Shown: in pieces, positions 43,508-51,406 of the stretch | How positions within the stretch are numbered: position 1 is the first letter of the stretch | Layout: each line of letters starts with the position of its first letter | Program-made: the position numbers and the translations under genes | Assembly: GCF_000428485.1 (NCBI RefSeq) | Contig: NZ_AUAA01000025.1 | Coordinates: 1 to 64,000 of the forward strand | Direction of reading: 5' to 3' | From: Epilithonimonas tenax DSM 16811 | GTDB lineage: Bacteria > Bacteroidota > Bacteroidia > Flavobacteriales > Weeksellaceae | DNA: 64,000 nucleotides | The notes under the pieces: model-generated | What the model saw: the letters and a program-made list of their open reading frames with translations, nothing else | What the model was told of the DNA's origin: nothing | Databases searched by the model: none

Positions 43508-43968
43508 TGATTTCCTTTTTAGAAGTTATTTATTTTATTATTCTTTCTGTTTCAATTATATTATTTGTAGCGTATATTTACACTTTAATCCGAAAACCAT
43601 CTGGTTTCAAATACTTTTCGTTTGCTGCTGTTTTATTGATAATCAATATTTTTGTTGGTAATAAAATATCAGATTTGATAATTATTGAAATTGATTCAGA
43701 AATAAATAATTCGGATAAAATTCTGTTTATTGATAATGATAAAAATCAAATTTTAATAAGTAAAAATTCAAGTGAATTAAATATCTGCACTTCTACTCAA
43801 AAACACAGTGAAAAAGAAAATGGAAATTCTCTTTTAATCTTGCCAAAAAACATAAATATCATTTTAAAGGAAGATTCTAAAACCAAAAATAGATTCTGGG
43901 TAAAATATCGAAAATACTATTTTTCCACAATCACAGCAGTTGGTTATTTACAACTTAAGTTCAAATAA
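43507..43968 (+). CDS. Small membrane protein, unknown function
   Basis: 153 residues. Two membrane helices at about 5-26 and 37-52, then a soluble, Asn/Lys/Ser-rich part (about 55-153) ending RKYYFSTITAVGYLQLKFK. Its ATG shares one base with the rlmN stop (TAATG), so it is translationally coupled to rlmN. Composition is AT-richer than rlmN, suggesting a fast-evolving or acquired gene. No family recognised. Confidence 0.65.
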   Translation: MISFLEVIYFIILSVSIILFVAYIYTLIRKPSGFKYFSFAAVLLIINIFVGNKISDLIIIEIDSEINNSDKILFIDNDKNQILISKNSSELNICTSTQKHSEKENGNSLLILPKNINIILKEDSKTKNRFWVKYRKYYFSTITAVGYLQLKFK

Positions 43969-44033
43969 TTCTTTAACAATATTTTAATCCATTAAGTTTT
44001 CTTCTCAAAAAATCTATTCTTATTTTTACAAAT

Positions 44034-44912
44034 ATGAAAAAGATTTTCTATTTCTTATTTCTTTTATTAAGTTTTCAAATCGATGCACAGAAAACGCAAT
44101 CTTTAAATCTGAAAAATTATAAAATTGCAGTTTTAAGCGATTCCTTGAAAGAATCTTCTGGTTTGACGAGTATAAATGGAAGACTATTTTCCTTCAACGA
44201 CAGCGGTAATACAAGCGAAATTTTTGAAATAAAAGCTGGAAGTTCATTCATAGAAAACGCTTATCCAACCGGACTTAAAAATATTGATTGGGAAGCAATG
44301 ACTAATGATGGTGAAAACTTTTACATTGGAGAATTTGGAAATAATCTCGGAACTAGGAAAGACCTGAAAATCTATCAAGTTCCTTTCAAGAATGATTCTT
44401 TGATTGCTGATTCAATAAAAATAATTCCTTTTCATTATCCGGAACAAATTGATTTTGCACCGAAAAATATTGACAATAATTTTGATGCGGAGGCGATGAT
44501 TTTTTTGGATGGAAACATTCATCTTTTCACGAAAGAATGGGTTACGAACACTGTGTCTCATTATATGATTGATCAAAATCTGACAGAAGATCAACCAGCT
44601 CAGAAGCTGGAAAGTTTTGACACAGGATTTGTGGTGACGGACGCTTCGGTTTTTGGTGATAAATTGTACGTGGTTGGTTATACCAAAAATGCGTCGGTAT
44701 ATTTGATGATTTTTGAAAGAGATGAAACTGGAAATCTATTCTTCAGCAAGCCCGCAAAAAAATATGCTTTGGGAAGAGCATTCAACATTGGACAAATCGA
44801 AGGAATTACGGCAACGGAAAAAGGAATTTATATTTCGGGAGAGCGATTCAGTATAAAAATCAAAAAAGTACCTCAAAGTCTCTATTTTATCCCATTTAAA
44901 GATTTAGAATAA
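44034..44912 (+). CDS. Exported propeller-like protein, paralogue of 33205
   Basis: 292 residues with a signal peptide ending FQIDAQ; it is not a lipoprotein, unlike its relative. Shared blocks with 33205 in the same order: IDWEAMTNDGENFYIGEFGNN, FHYPEQIDFAPKNIDNNFDAEAMIFLDGNIHLFTKEW, then a block ending GQIEGITATEKGIYISGERF. The SSGLTSINGRLFSFNDSG start suggests a SdiA-regulated or phytase-like propeller of short strands. No catalytic residues can be named. It is monocistronic; element copy 6 follows. Confidence 0.8.
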   Translation: MKKIFYFLFLLLSFQIDAQKTQSLNLKNYKIAVLSDSLKESSGLTSINGRLFSFNDSGNTSEIFEIKAGSSFIENAYPTGLKNIDWEAMTNDGENFYIGEFGNNLGTRKDLKIYQVPFKNDSLIADSIKIIPFHYPEQIDFAPKNIDNNFDAEAMIFLDGNIHLFTKEWVTNTVSHYMIDQNLTEDQPAQKLESFDTGFVVTDASVFGDKLYVVGYTKNASVYLMIFERDETGNLFFSKPAKKYALGRAFNIGQIEGITATEKGIYISGERFSIKIKKVPQSLYFIPFKDLE

Positions 44913-45031
44913 TTATATTTGTAGAATAATAGATCAGATCTTAGAAGTGGGATATTAGAAATAAGACTCATAAATTCTGCATCCTATTTTTATCAATCAT
45001 TTTTGGGTCAATCGATAGACAAATCCTCAAC

Positions 45032-45125
45032 ATAGCCCCGATTGCAGTGGAAATCCTTTTTTTGTTGTTGACTGAGCGTAGTCGAAGTCAGCGACAAAAA
45101 AAGATTGCAACGGAAAGCGGGTTGG
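45032..45125 (+). repeat. Shell-and-stem intergenic element, copy 6 (TAGCCCC subtype)
   Basis: Left shell TAGCCCCGATTGCAGTGG then AAATCC; right shell GATTGCAACGGAAAGCGGG. The stem is TTTTTTTGTTGTTGACT with AGTCAGCGACAAAAAAA around GAGCGTAGTCGA. It resembles copy 9 at the ends and copy 3 in the centre, so it bridges the two subtypes. The right outer end is degraded. Confidence 0.85.
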
Positions 45126-45185
45126 ACAAGTGACAAGAAAAACAATCGTCTTGCCCCAAAAAAACATAATCTTTAAAGGCAAACA

Positions 45186-46163
45186 GTGGCAAATACAGTA
45201 GAATTAATCAAGGCTCCGATCTCTGATGAAATGAAACTTTTCGAGCAAAAGTTTTACGAATCTATGAAAAGTAATGTTGCTCTATTGGACAAGGTCACGC
45301 GTTTCATCGTTACCACAAAAGGGAAACAGATGCGTCCGATGTTTGTGTTTCTCTGCGCCAAACTGGTGGGAAATGTAAACGAAAAAACCTTTCGTGGTGC
45401 AAGTATGATTGAACTGATCCACACGGCAACTTTGGTGCATGATGATGTGGTGGATGAGAGTTTCAAACGCCGTAATTTCTTCTCTATCAATGCACTTTGG
45501 AAAAATAAAATTGCAGTGTTGGTTGGCGATTATCTGCTTTCCAAATCGGTTTTGCTTTCTACGGACAATAAGGATTTTGACCTTCTTGCGGTGATTTCCA
45601 GAACGATACGTGAGATGTCGGAAGGTGAATTGCTACAACTGGAGAAAGCCCGAAAACTGGATATTACAGAGGATGTTTATTACGAAATCATCCGCCAGAA
45701 AACAGCCACTTTGATTGCAGCTTGCTGTGAAGTGGGAGTTCTTTCCAACAACGTGGACGAAGCGACTGCAAAAAAAATGCAGGAATTCGGGACTTACACC
45801 GGCATGGCTTTTCAGATCAAAGATGATCTTTTTGATTATCAGACCAGTAACATCATCGGGAAACCTGTTGGTATTGACATCAAAGAACAGAAAATGACTT
45901 TGCCATTGATCTATACTTTGAAGAACGCAAGTCCTGAGAATTACAAAAAATATTTCGCAACAATAAAGCGTTATAACAACGATTCCAAAAAAGTGCGCGC
46001 ACTGGTGGAGTTTGTAAAATCTTCTGGCGGAATGGATTATGCCATTCAAACAATGAAGGATTATCAGCAGAAGGCACTCGCGATTCTATCAGAATTCCCT
46101 GACAACGAAGCGAAGGAATCTTTGAAACTGATGTTGGATTACGTGATCAGCAGAAAGCTTTAA
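45186..46163 (+). CDS. Polyprenyl (octaprenyl-type) diphosphate synthase
   Basis: 325 residues from a GTG start. It is a trans-isoprenyl diphosphate synthase: KGKQMRPMFVFL is the substrate site; the first Asp-rich motif is VHDDVVDESFKRR (DDxxD); GDYLLSKSV and EGELLQLEKAR are conserved; the second Asp-rich motif is QIKDDLFDYQ. It builds long prenyl chains for menaquinone side chains or undecaprenyl-like lipids, using products of the mevalonate pathway represented at 8379. It overlaps the convergent HTH gene by 4 bp at the 3' end. Confidence 0.93.
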   Translation: MANTVELIKAPISDEMKLFEQKFYESMKSNVALLDKVTRFIVTTKGKQMRPMFVFLCAKLVGNVNEKTFRGASMIELIHTATLVHDDVVDESFKRRNFFSINALWKNKIAVLVGDYLLSKSVLLSTDNKDFDLLAVISRTIREMSEGELLQLEKARKLDITEDVYYEIIRQKTATLIAACCEVGVLSNNVDEATAKKMQEFGTYTGMAFQIKDDLFDYQTSNIIGKPVGIDIKEQKMTLPLIYTLKNASPENYKKYFATIKRYNNDSKKVRALVEFVKSSGGMDYAIQTMKDYQQKALAILSEFPDNEAKESLKLMLDYVISRKL

Positions 46164-46369
46164 TCTTCTTTTCTATATTCCAAGATATCCGCCGGCTGAC
46201 AATCTAAAGCTTTACAGATCGCTTCCAAAGTACTGAATCTTACGGCTTTTGCCTTTCCTGTTTTCAAAATTGAAAGGTTTGAAAGCGTCAAATCCACTTT
46301 TCCTGAAAGTTCATTGAGTGACATTTTGCGTTTGGCCATCATCACGTCCAGGTTTACAATTATAGGCAT
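46160..46369 (-). CDS. YozG-like Cro/C1 helix-turn-helix regulator
   Basis: 69 residues, one compact HTH: VNLDVMMAKRKMSLNELSGKVDLTLSNLSILKTGKAKAVRFSTLEAICKALDCQPADILEYR. This is the YozG branch of the XRE family, almost always paired with a DUF2975 membrane protein, as here (gap 3 bp, same strand). It is probably an autorepressor of the pair. A perfect 12-bp palindrome upstream of DUF2975 is a good operator candidate. Confidence 0.9.
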   Translation of the reverse strand: MPIIVNLDVMMAKRKMSLNELSGKVDLTLSNLSILKTGKAKAVRFSTLEAICKALDCQPADILEYRKED

Positions 46370-46372
46370 TAC

Positions 46373-46909
46373 TTAAATGGTTAAATCGTTTTCGTTTTGC
46401 AACTCGATGCCTCTTTTGAAGATTTGAGCGATGACGTAGATGATTCCGGCGAGGAAGATGAAACTTCCAGCAGAATCTATATGATTTTTAATTGTTGAAA
46501 CCTCATAACCGTTTTTGATTAGACGTTCTATATATTGATCGATGATTACCCAAACAATCCAAATTTCAAAAGAAACATAGCTGATTTTCAAAATCAAATT
46601 CGAAATGACTTTATTGAATGGATTTTCTAAATTTATCTTTTTCAAAATCTCAATCGTCAGATAAAAAAGATAAGCTTTGGATGCGGAAAAGAAAACAAGA
46701 ATAGAAATTAGGTAGAGAAAATTCGTTTTGGTCTGAAAATGTAAATCTGAAAAATTATAACCCAGAATGGCAATTTTTGATCCACCAGTTCCCTCGAACA
46801 TTAAACCGGCAATGCCTGCAAATAAGAAGGTTCCCGTTTGGATACACAATCCTATAAACGCAATCCAGGCAAGGACATTCAGAATAGAAAGAACTGTTTT
46901 TGTTTTCAT
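46373..46909 (-). CDS. DUF2975 membrane protein
   Basis: 178 residues with four membrane helices at about 7-35, 63-86, 103-125 and 147-168. FYLTIEILKKINLENPFNKVISNLILKISYVSFEIWI is the conserved block of DUF2975. Function unknown; in other phyla the pair with a YozG-like regulator is common. It is the first gene of a two-gene operon. Confidence 0.88.
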   Translation of the reverse strand: MKTKTVLSILNVLAWIAFIGLCIQTGTFLFAGIAGLMFEGTGGSKIAILGYNFSDLHFQTKTNFLYLISILVFFSASKAYLFYLTIEILKKINLENPFNKVISNLILKISYVSFEIWIVWVIIDQYIERLIKNGYEVSTIKNHIDSAGSFIFLAGIIYVIAQIFKRGIELQNENDLTI

Positions 46910-46940
46910 TTGTAATCATTTTGACATCGCAAATATCAAC

Positions 46941-46969
46941 AAATATTTATTGATAAACAATAAATATTT
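46941..46969 (-). promoter_or_regulatory. 12-bp perfect palindrome, candidate operator
   Basis: AAATATTTATTG at 46941-46952 and CAATAAATATTT at 46958-46969 are exact inverted repeats with a five-base spacer, 31 nt upstream of the DUF2975 start. A near-consensus box, GATATTTG, lies between it and the gene. There is no T-run and no upstream gene needing a terminator, so an operator for the HTH protein is the simplest reading. Confidence 0.6.
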
Positions 46970-47043
46970 ATCTTTTTTATTAAATGCTATTTTATTAAGA
47001 TGTATAATTTTCGGAAAGTCTTTAAATTCCGTAATTTTGATAT

Positions 47044-48324
47044 ATGAACAATTCACCTCTTGCCGAAATCCTGCGTCCGAAAACTCTGGATGATGTTTTG
47101 GGCCAAGAACATCTCACTGGAAAATCCGGAACCATCAAAAGAATGATGGCGAATGACACCATTAATTCCCTGATTTTTTGGGGACCGCCAGGAACAGGAA
47201 AAACGACTTTGGCAGAAATCATCTCCGAAAGTTCAGGAAGAAAATTCTACAAATTATCTGCCGTTTCCGCAGGTGTAAAAGACGTACGAGATATTATCGA
47301 CGAAGCCAAAAAACAAAATCTCTTTTCCGGAAAAAACCCGATTCTTTTCATTGATGAGATTCATAGATTCAATAAGTCTCAGCAGGACTCTTTGCTTCAC
47401 GCCGTTGAAAAAGGTTGGATCACGCTTATCGGTGCTACCACGGAAAATCCAAGTTTCGAAGTCGTTTCTGCGCTACTTTCCAGAACTCAGGTTTACATCC
47501 TGAAGGCTTTGACTTTTGAGAAATTGGAAGAGCTTGCTGACATTGCTGTTTCCAAATACAATGACCTTAACCAAACCAAATTCTTTCTGGAAGAAAAAGA
47601 AGCCTTCATCCAATATTCCGGAGGTGATGCGAGAAAGCTGATTAATTCTATCGAATTGGTTTTAAATCAATTCAAATCCGCCAAAAAAAATCAGATCTCC
47701 AACAAAGATGTCCTCTCGGTTCTGCAGGAAAATATGGCGTTGTACGACAAAAACGGAGAACAACATTACGATATCATTTCTGCCTTTATCAAGTCGATGC
47801 GTGGCTCCGACCCAAATGGTGCTATTTACTGGCTTGCCAGAATGCTGGTGGGTGGCGAAGATATCAAATTCATTGCCCGAAGAATGATGATCCTTGCAGC
47901 TGAAGATATTGGATTAGCAAATCCAAATGCTTTGGTCATCGCAAATAACTGTTTCCAGGCCATCAACGTCATCGGAAATCCGGAAGCCCGAATTATCCTC
48001 AGCGAAACCGCCGTTTATCTGGCTGTTTCTCCTAAAAGCAATTCCACGTACAACGCCATCAACGAAGCAATGGCTTTTGTAAAGAAGACAGGAAACTTGC
48101 CAGTCCCACTCCACCTCAGAAATGCGCCAACCAAACTGATGAAAAATCTGGATTACGGAAAAGATTATCAATACGCACATTCCTACGAAGGCAATTTTGT
48201 AAACCTGGAGTTTTTACCGGACGACATTACGGGCACGACTTTTTACAATCCCGCCAACAACTCTACAGAGAAGAAAATCCGCGAACAGCTCAAGGATAAA
48301 TGGAAAGACAAATATGATCTTTGA
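47044..48324 (+). CDS. rarA: Replication-associated recombination protein A
   Basis: 426 residues of an AAA+ ATPase. Start SPLAEILRPKTLDDVLGQEHLTG is the RarA/MgsA signature. Walker A is GPPGTGKTTLAEI, Walker B LFIDEIHRFNKSQQD, sensor 1 IGATTENPSFEV, and an Arg finger in LLSRTQVY. The C-terminal tetramerisation part includes KSMRGSDPNGAIYWLARML and AAEDIGLANPNAL. It acts at stalled replication forks. It is monocistronic. Confidence 0.97.
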   Translation: MNNSPLAEILRPKTLDDVLGQEHLTGKSGTIKRMMANDTINSLIFWGPPGTGKTTLAEIISESSGRKFYKLSAVSAGVKDVRDIIDEAKKQNLFSGKNPILFIDEIHRFNKSQQDSLLHAVEKGWITLIGATTENPSFEVVSALLSRTQVYILKALTFEKLEELADIAVSKYNDLNQTKFFLEEKEAFIQYSGGDARKLINSIELVLNQFKSAKKNQISNKDVLSVLQENMALYDKNGEQHYDIISAFIKSMRGSDPNGAIYWLARMLVGGEDIKFIARRMMILAAEDIGLANPNALVIANNCFQAINVIGNPEARIILSETAVYLAVSPKSNSTYNAINEAMAFVKKTGNLPVPLHLRNAPTKLMKNLDYGKDYQYAHSYEGNFVNLEFLPDDITGTTFYNPANNSTEKKIREQLKDKWKDKYDL

Positions 48325-48376
48325 GTTAAATATTCCTAATTTTCATTTTAAGCTTATTAATTCAATTTCCTTTTAA

Positions 48377-48384
48377 TATCTTTG
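48377..48384 (+). promoter_or_regulatory. -7 box TATCTTTG before the DedA gene
   Basis: Exact TAnnTTTG match, 16 nt before the ATG. Confidence 0.55.
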
Positions 48385-48400
48385 CGCAAGACAGAAAACT

Positions 48401-49084
48401 ATGGAACATTTCGAAAGCTGGAAAGACTTACTTAACCCCGAATTTTACATCAAAATGGGTGGTTTTTGGCTTATTTTATTTATCATTTTTGCAGAGACAG
48501 GACTTTTTGTAGGCTTCTTTTTGCCGGGCGACAGTTTGCTCTTTATTTCAGGGATCTACGCCGTTAAGATCATTGATACGACATTTGGAACGACAGGTTC
48601 AGATTTTCTGGACACAACGATTCTTGCGACGGCAGTTGCCTTTGCCGCCATCATCGGAAACGAGATTGGCTATTGGTTTGGTTACAAAAGCGGCCCTTTG
48701 TTGTACGAGAGAAAAGACACGTTCCTGTTCAAGAAAAAATACCTTTTCAAAGCACACGATTTCTTTGAAGACCACGGAACAGTAGCCGTAATCCTGGCCA
48801 GATTCTTACCAATCGTAAGAACATTTGCACCCATCGTTGCTGGAATTGTGAAGATGGACAAGAAAAAATTCTTCTACTACAACGTCGTCGGAGCATTTGC
48901 GTGGTCGTTCACCATGATTTTTGCCGGGCATTATCTGGACAAATTATTTATGGACCAATTCGGCATCGATTTGAAGAAAAAACTGGAAATCATTGTTTTG
49001 GTCATCGTTTTGGTCACAACTTTGCCTATCATTATCAAGTTCTTTTTCACTAAGGATAAAGAAAGACCAACGAAAATTGATTGA
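48401..49084 (+). CDS. DedA family membrane protein
   Basis: 227 residues with about five hydrophobic stretches. The family core is FAETGLFVGFFLPGDSLLFISG (E and GD in the re-entrant loop) and HGTVAVILARFLPIVRTFAPIVAGIVKMDKKKFFYYNVVGAFAW (the conserved R-hairpin with ARF-P-vR-f-p). DedA proteins are VTT-fold transporters; some flip undecaprenyl phosphate or phospholipids. Which one this is cannot be told. It has its own promoter box and terminator. Confidence 0.93.
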   Translation: MEHFESWKDLLNPEFYIKMGGFWLILFIIFAETGLFVGFFLPGDSLLFISGIYAVKIIDTTFGTTGSDFLDTTILATAVAFAAIIGNEIGYWFGYKSGPLLYERKDTFLFKKKYLFKAHDFFEDHGTVAVILARFLPIVRTFAPIVAGIVKMDKKKFFYYNVVGAFAWSFTMIFAGHYLDKLFMDQFGIDLKKKLEIIVLVIVLVTTLPIIIKFFFTKDKERPTKID

Positions 49085-49111
49085 TCAAACATTGAAATAT
49101 CAGCACAACAT

Positions 49112-49147
49112 AAAAAACCGGAAGCAATTTTCCGGTTTTTCCTTTTT
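49112..49147 (+). terminator. Terminator after the DedA gene
   Basis: Stem AAAAACCGGAA / TTCCGGTTTTT with a short loop and a T-rich tail. Confidence 0.9.
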
Positions 49148-49182
49148 AAAATTTGACTACATCCAACTATTGCATTAGGTTT

Positions 49183-49315
49183 GGGCAGCTTTATCCGCCT
49201 TCCACTCCCAAACCTAACGAAGTGGTTCGACGAAGTCAATCTTTTTTGCAGAACGATTTCAGTTCAATAGAAACTGATTACAAGCAAAAAAGGATTTCCG
49301 TTCAAGTCGGGCTGC
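49183..49315 (-). repeat. Shell-and-stem intergenic element, copy 7 (with insertion)
   Basis: Read on the minus strand: GCAGCCCGACTTGAACGG, AAATCC, T-run, a stem closed by TTTTTTGC / GCAAAAAA, GATT, then about 28 extra bases (49214-49241 region, containing TTCGTCGAA), then GGGAGTGGAAGGCGG and GCTGCCC. Without the extra bases it matches copy 3 in the shell. It is the longest copy. Confidence 0.88.
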
Positions 49316-49366
49316 AGATTCACTGTTAAAATCACATTTCAGTAATTATATTAAAATCTAAATAAA

Positions 49367-50344
49367 ATGAAAGTATTCATCAACAAAAGAATTCCTGAAA
49401 ACGGCATTGAGATTTTGAAGGACGGAAATTTAGATATTATGTTACCGGAAACAGAACATCCAACCCACGAGGAATGGCTGCAAAGCTGTAAGAAAGCAGA
49501 CATCATCCTAAGTGTCGGCGGAAAAAACAAATATGACAAATCATTCTTCGACGCTTGCCCGAATGTAAAAGCCATCGCTCTATTCTCCGTTGGATTCGAC
49601 CAAGTTGATATCGCTGAAGCGACAAAAAGAAAAGTCGCAGTCGGAAATACGCCAGACGTTTTGAGCAGAGCTACTTCTGACGTCGCATTTCTATTAATGC
49701 AGATGGTCTCCAGAAAAGCAAGCTACAACATCGCCAAAGTAAAATCGGGAAACTGGAAAGATTTTGACGCTATGGAAGAACTCGGTCAGGAACTGTACGG
49801 AAAAACTTTGGGTATTTTAGGACTTGGAAGAATCGGTTTTGAAATGGCTAAAAAATGCAAATCCGCTTTCGGGACGAACATCATCTACCACAACAGAAAC
49901 CACAACGAACCAGCTGAAAAAGCACTCGGCGCAAAATATGTTTCTTTCGACGAATTAGTTGAAAACTCAGACATCATCAGCATCCACGCCAATTATACAC
50001 CCGAACAAGCTGACCTTTTCAATAAGGATGTTTTCGAAAAAATGAAGGAAAACCTGATTTTCATCAACACGGCAAGAGGTGGTTTTCACAATGAGAAAGA
50101 TTTGTTCGAAGCTTTGATTTCGGGTAAAATCTGGGGTGCAGGTTTGGACGTCACCAATCCAGAACCGATGCAGAAAGACAGTCCATTATTAGCCCTTCCA
50201 AACGTTTGTGTTTTACCACACATCGGTTCCGCAACTTTGGAAGCCAGAAGCGGGATGGCAAGATTGGCAGCAGAAAACGTAGTCGCTTTCAGTAAAGGCG
50301 AAAAAATGCCGACTTGCGTGAATCCTGTAGTGTACGAAGATTAA
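49367..50344 (+). CDS. D-isomer 2-hydroxyacid dehydrogenase (glyoxylate/hydroxypyruvate reductase type)
   Basis: 325 residues. The NAD(P)-binding motif is LGILGLGRIGFEMAKK (GxGxxG). The catalytic Arg is in FINTARGGFHNEKDL, the Glu in AGLDVTNPEPM and the His in VLPHIGSATLEARSGM, the standard triad. PNVKAIALFSVGFDQVDI is the substrate-domain hinge. NHR in YHNRNHNE after the Rossmann beta-2 strand suggests NADPH preference, as in glyoxylate/hydroxypyruvate reductases. The exact substrate is not certain. Confidence 0.92.
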   Translation: MKVFINKRIPENGIEILKDGNLDIMLPETEHPTHEEWLQSCKKADIILSVGGKNKYDKSFFDACPNVKAIALFSVGFDQVDIAEATKRKVAVGNTPDVLSRATSDVAFLLMQMVSRKASYNIAKVKSGNWKDFDAMEELGQELYGKTLGILGLGRIGFEMAKKCKSAFGTNIIYHNRNHNEPAEKALGAKYVSFDELVENSDIISIHANYTPEQADLFNKDVFEKMKENLIFINTARGGFHNEKDLFEALISGKIWGAGLDVTNPEPMQKDSPLLALPNVCVLPHIGSATLEARSGMARLAAENVVAFSKGEKMPTCVNPVVYED

Positions 50345-50421
50345 AGTCATTAAAATAAATCTTTCAAAAACCAAGCTTGGACTCATATTTGTCTATCTTC
50401 AGTCAACCAAAAATAAATAGT

Positions 50422-50712
50422 ATGACACCAGAAGATCACATTGAAAAAAATTTAGAAGATTTGGATTACAATCCAGGTGAAGATATTTTCAACAGAGAAG
50501 AACATATTCCTATCGACGGCGACGGAAATCCAATCAGAAATCCAAGCCACGTGAATGATGAGATGCCTTTCGGATTAGATGTTCCAGGTGCGGAAGACGA
50601 TGATAATTTTGATCAAATTACCAATCAGTTGCCGGACGAGGAAAACAATTATTACAGCACCAGCGACAATGAAGATGACCACGAAGAAGAAAACGATGAC
50701 ATCATCGAATAA
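50422..50712 (+). CDS. Small acidic protein, unknown function
   Basis: 96 residues from MTPEDHIEKNLEDLDYNPGEDIF; the frame opens earlier at 50377 but this ATG is preferred. It is strongly acidic and ends in a run of Asp/Glu (DNEDDHEEENDDIIE), with a central DGDGNPIRNPSHVNDEMPFGLDVPG. No signal peptide or membrane helix. It is probably disordered and cytoplasmic. Close relatives appear common in flavobacteria, with no known role. Confidence 0.75.
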   Translation: MTPEDHIEKNLEDLDYNPGEDIFNREEHIPIDGDGNPIRNPSHVNDEMPFGLDVPGAEDDDNFDQITNQLPDEENNYYSTSDNEDDHEEENDDIIE

Positions 50713-50718
50713 AGAAAC

Positions 50719-50749
50719 AAAAAAGCTTACCCATTCGGTAAGCTTTTTT
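50719..50749. terminator. Terminator between acidic protein and thioesterase
   Basis: Stem AAAAAGCTTACC / GGTAAGCTTTTT with a five-base loop and runs on both sides. Confidence 0.92.
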
Positions 50750-50751
50750 GC

Positions 50752-51147
50752 TTAGTTTAAATCTTTAAATATTCTGGAAGGCTTTTTATTTTCATCAATC
50801 GCCACCAAAGTCAAATCGCCTGAGACCGCCTTTTCGCGCGTATCATTGTACATCTCTTCCACAAAAATCTCCACATTCACTTTTACACTGGTATTTCCGA
50901 CATATTTGATACGCCCCACGAGTTCTACAATCGTATCAGCCGGAATTGGTTTTTTGAAGTCGATCCGGTCACAACTTACGGTTACAAAAGACTTTCTGGC
51001 AAACCTAGTGGCCGCCATAAACGCCACTTCATCCATCATTTCCATCACTTTCCCACCAAACATCGTGTTGTGGTGATTGGTCGTATTCGGGAAAACCACT
51101 TTAAAAACACGCGTTTCTGATTGTTGGATTTTATCTTCGTAATTCAT
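50752..51147 (-). CDS. Acyl-CoA thioesterase, YciA-like hotdog fold
   Basis: 131 residues of a single hotdog domain. VFPNTTNHHNTMFGGKVMEMMDEVAFMAATRFA holds the conserved N-x-x-G-GG---MDE, with the catalytic Asp on the central helix. FVTVSCDRIDFKKPIPADTIVELVGRI is the following sheet. It hydrolyses acyl-CoA thioesters; chain-length preference is unknown. A TATATTTG box on its strand is at 51195-51202, 47 nt upstream. Confidence 0.92.
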   Translation of the reverse strand: MNYEDKIQQSETRVFKVVFPNTTNHHNTMFGGKVMEMMDEVAFMAATRFARKSFVTVSCDRIDFKKPIPADTIVELVGRIKYVGNTSVKVNVEIFVEEMYNDTREKAVSGDLTLVAIDENKKPSRIFKDLN

Positions 51148-51194
51148 TTCTTGGATAGCTTTAAATTATGTACTGGAATCGTTTTTTGAAGCTG

Positions 51195-51202
51195 CAAATA
51201 TA
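51195..51202 (-). promoter_or_regulatory. -7 box TATATTTG before the thioesterase
   Basis: Minus-strand TAnnTTTG match, 47 nt before the start. Confidence 0.45.
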
Positions 51203-51406
51203 AGTGATATCAATTGTTCTATGAAATTTACTAAATTAGATTTCCTATAAACCGTCCTTCTAAAATTCACCTAGTGAATTTCAAAATTCTCCCCTCCAAT
51301 GGAGCAGAATTTTATCAAAATTCATTATCATATATTTTTCTAATTTGAATATCTTTAAAACCACAAAAAACTCAACAACAACCAACCAACAACAATCAAT
51401 TATATA

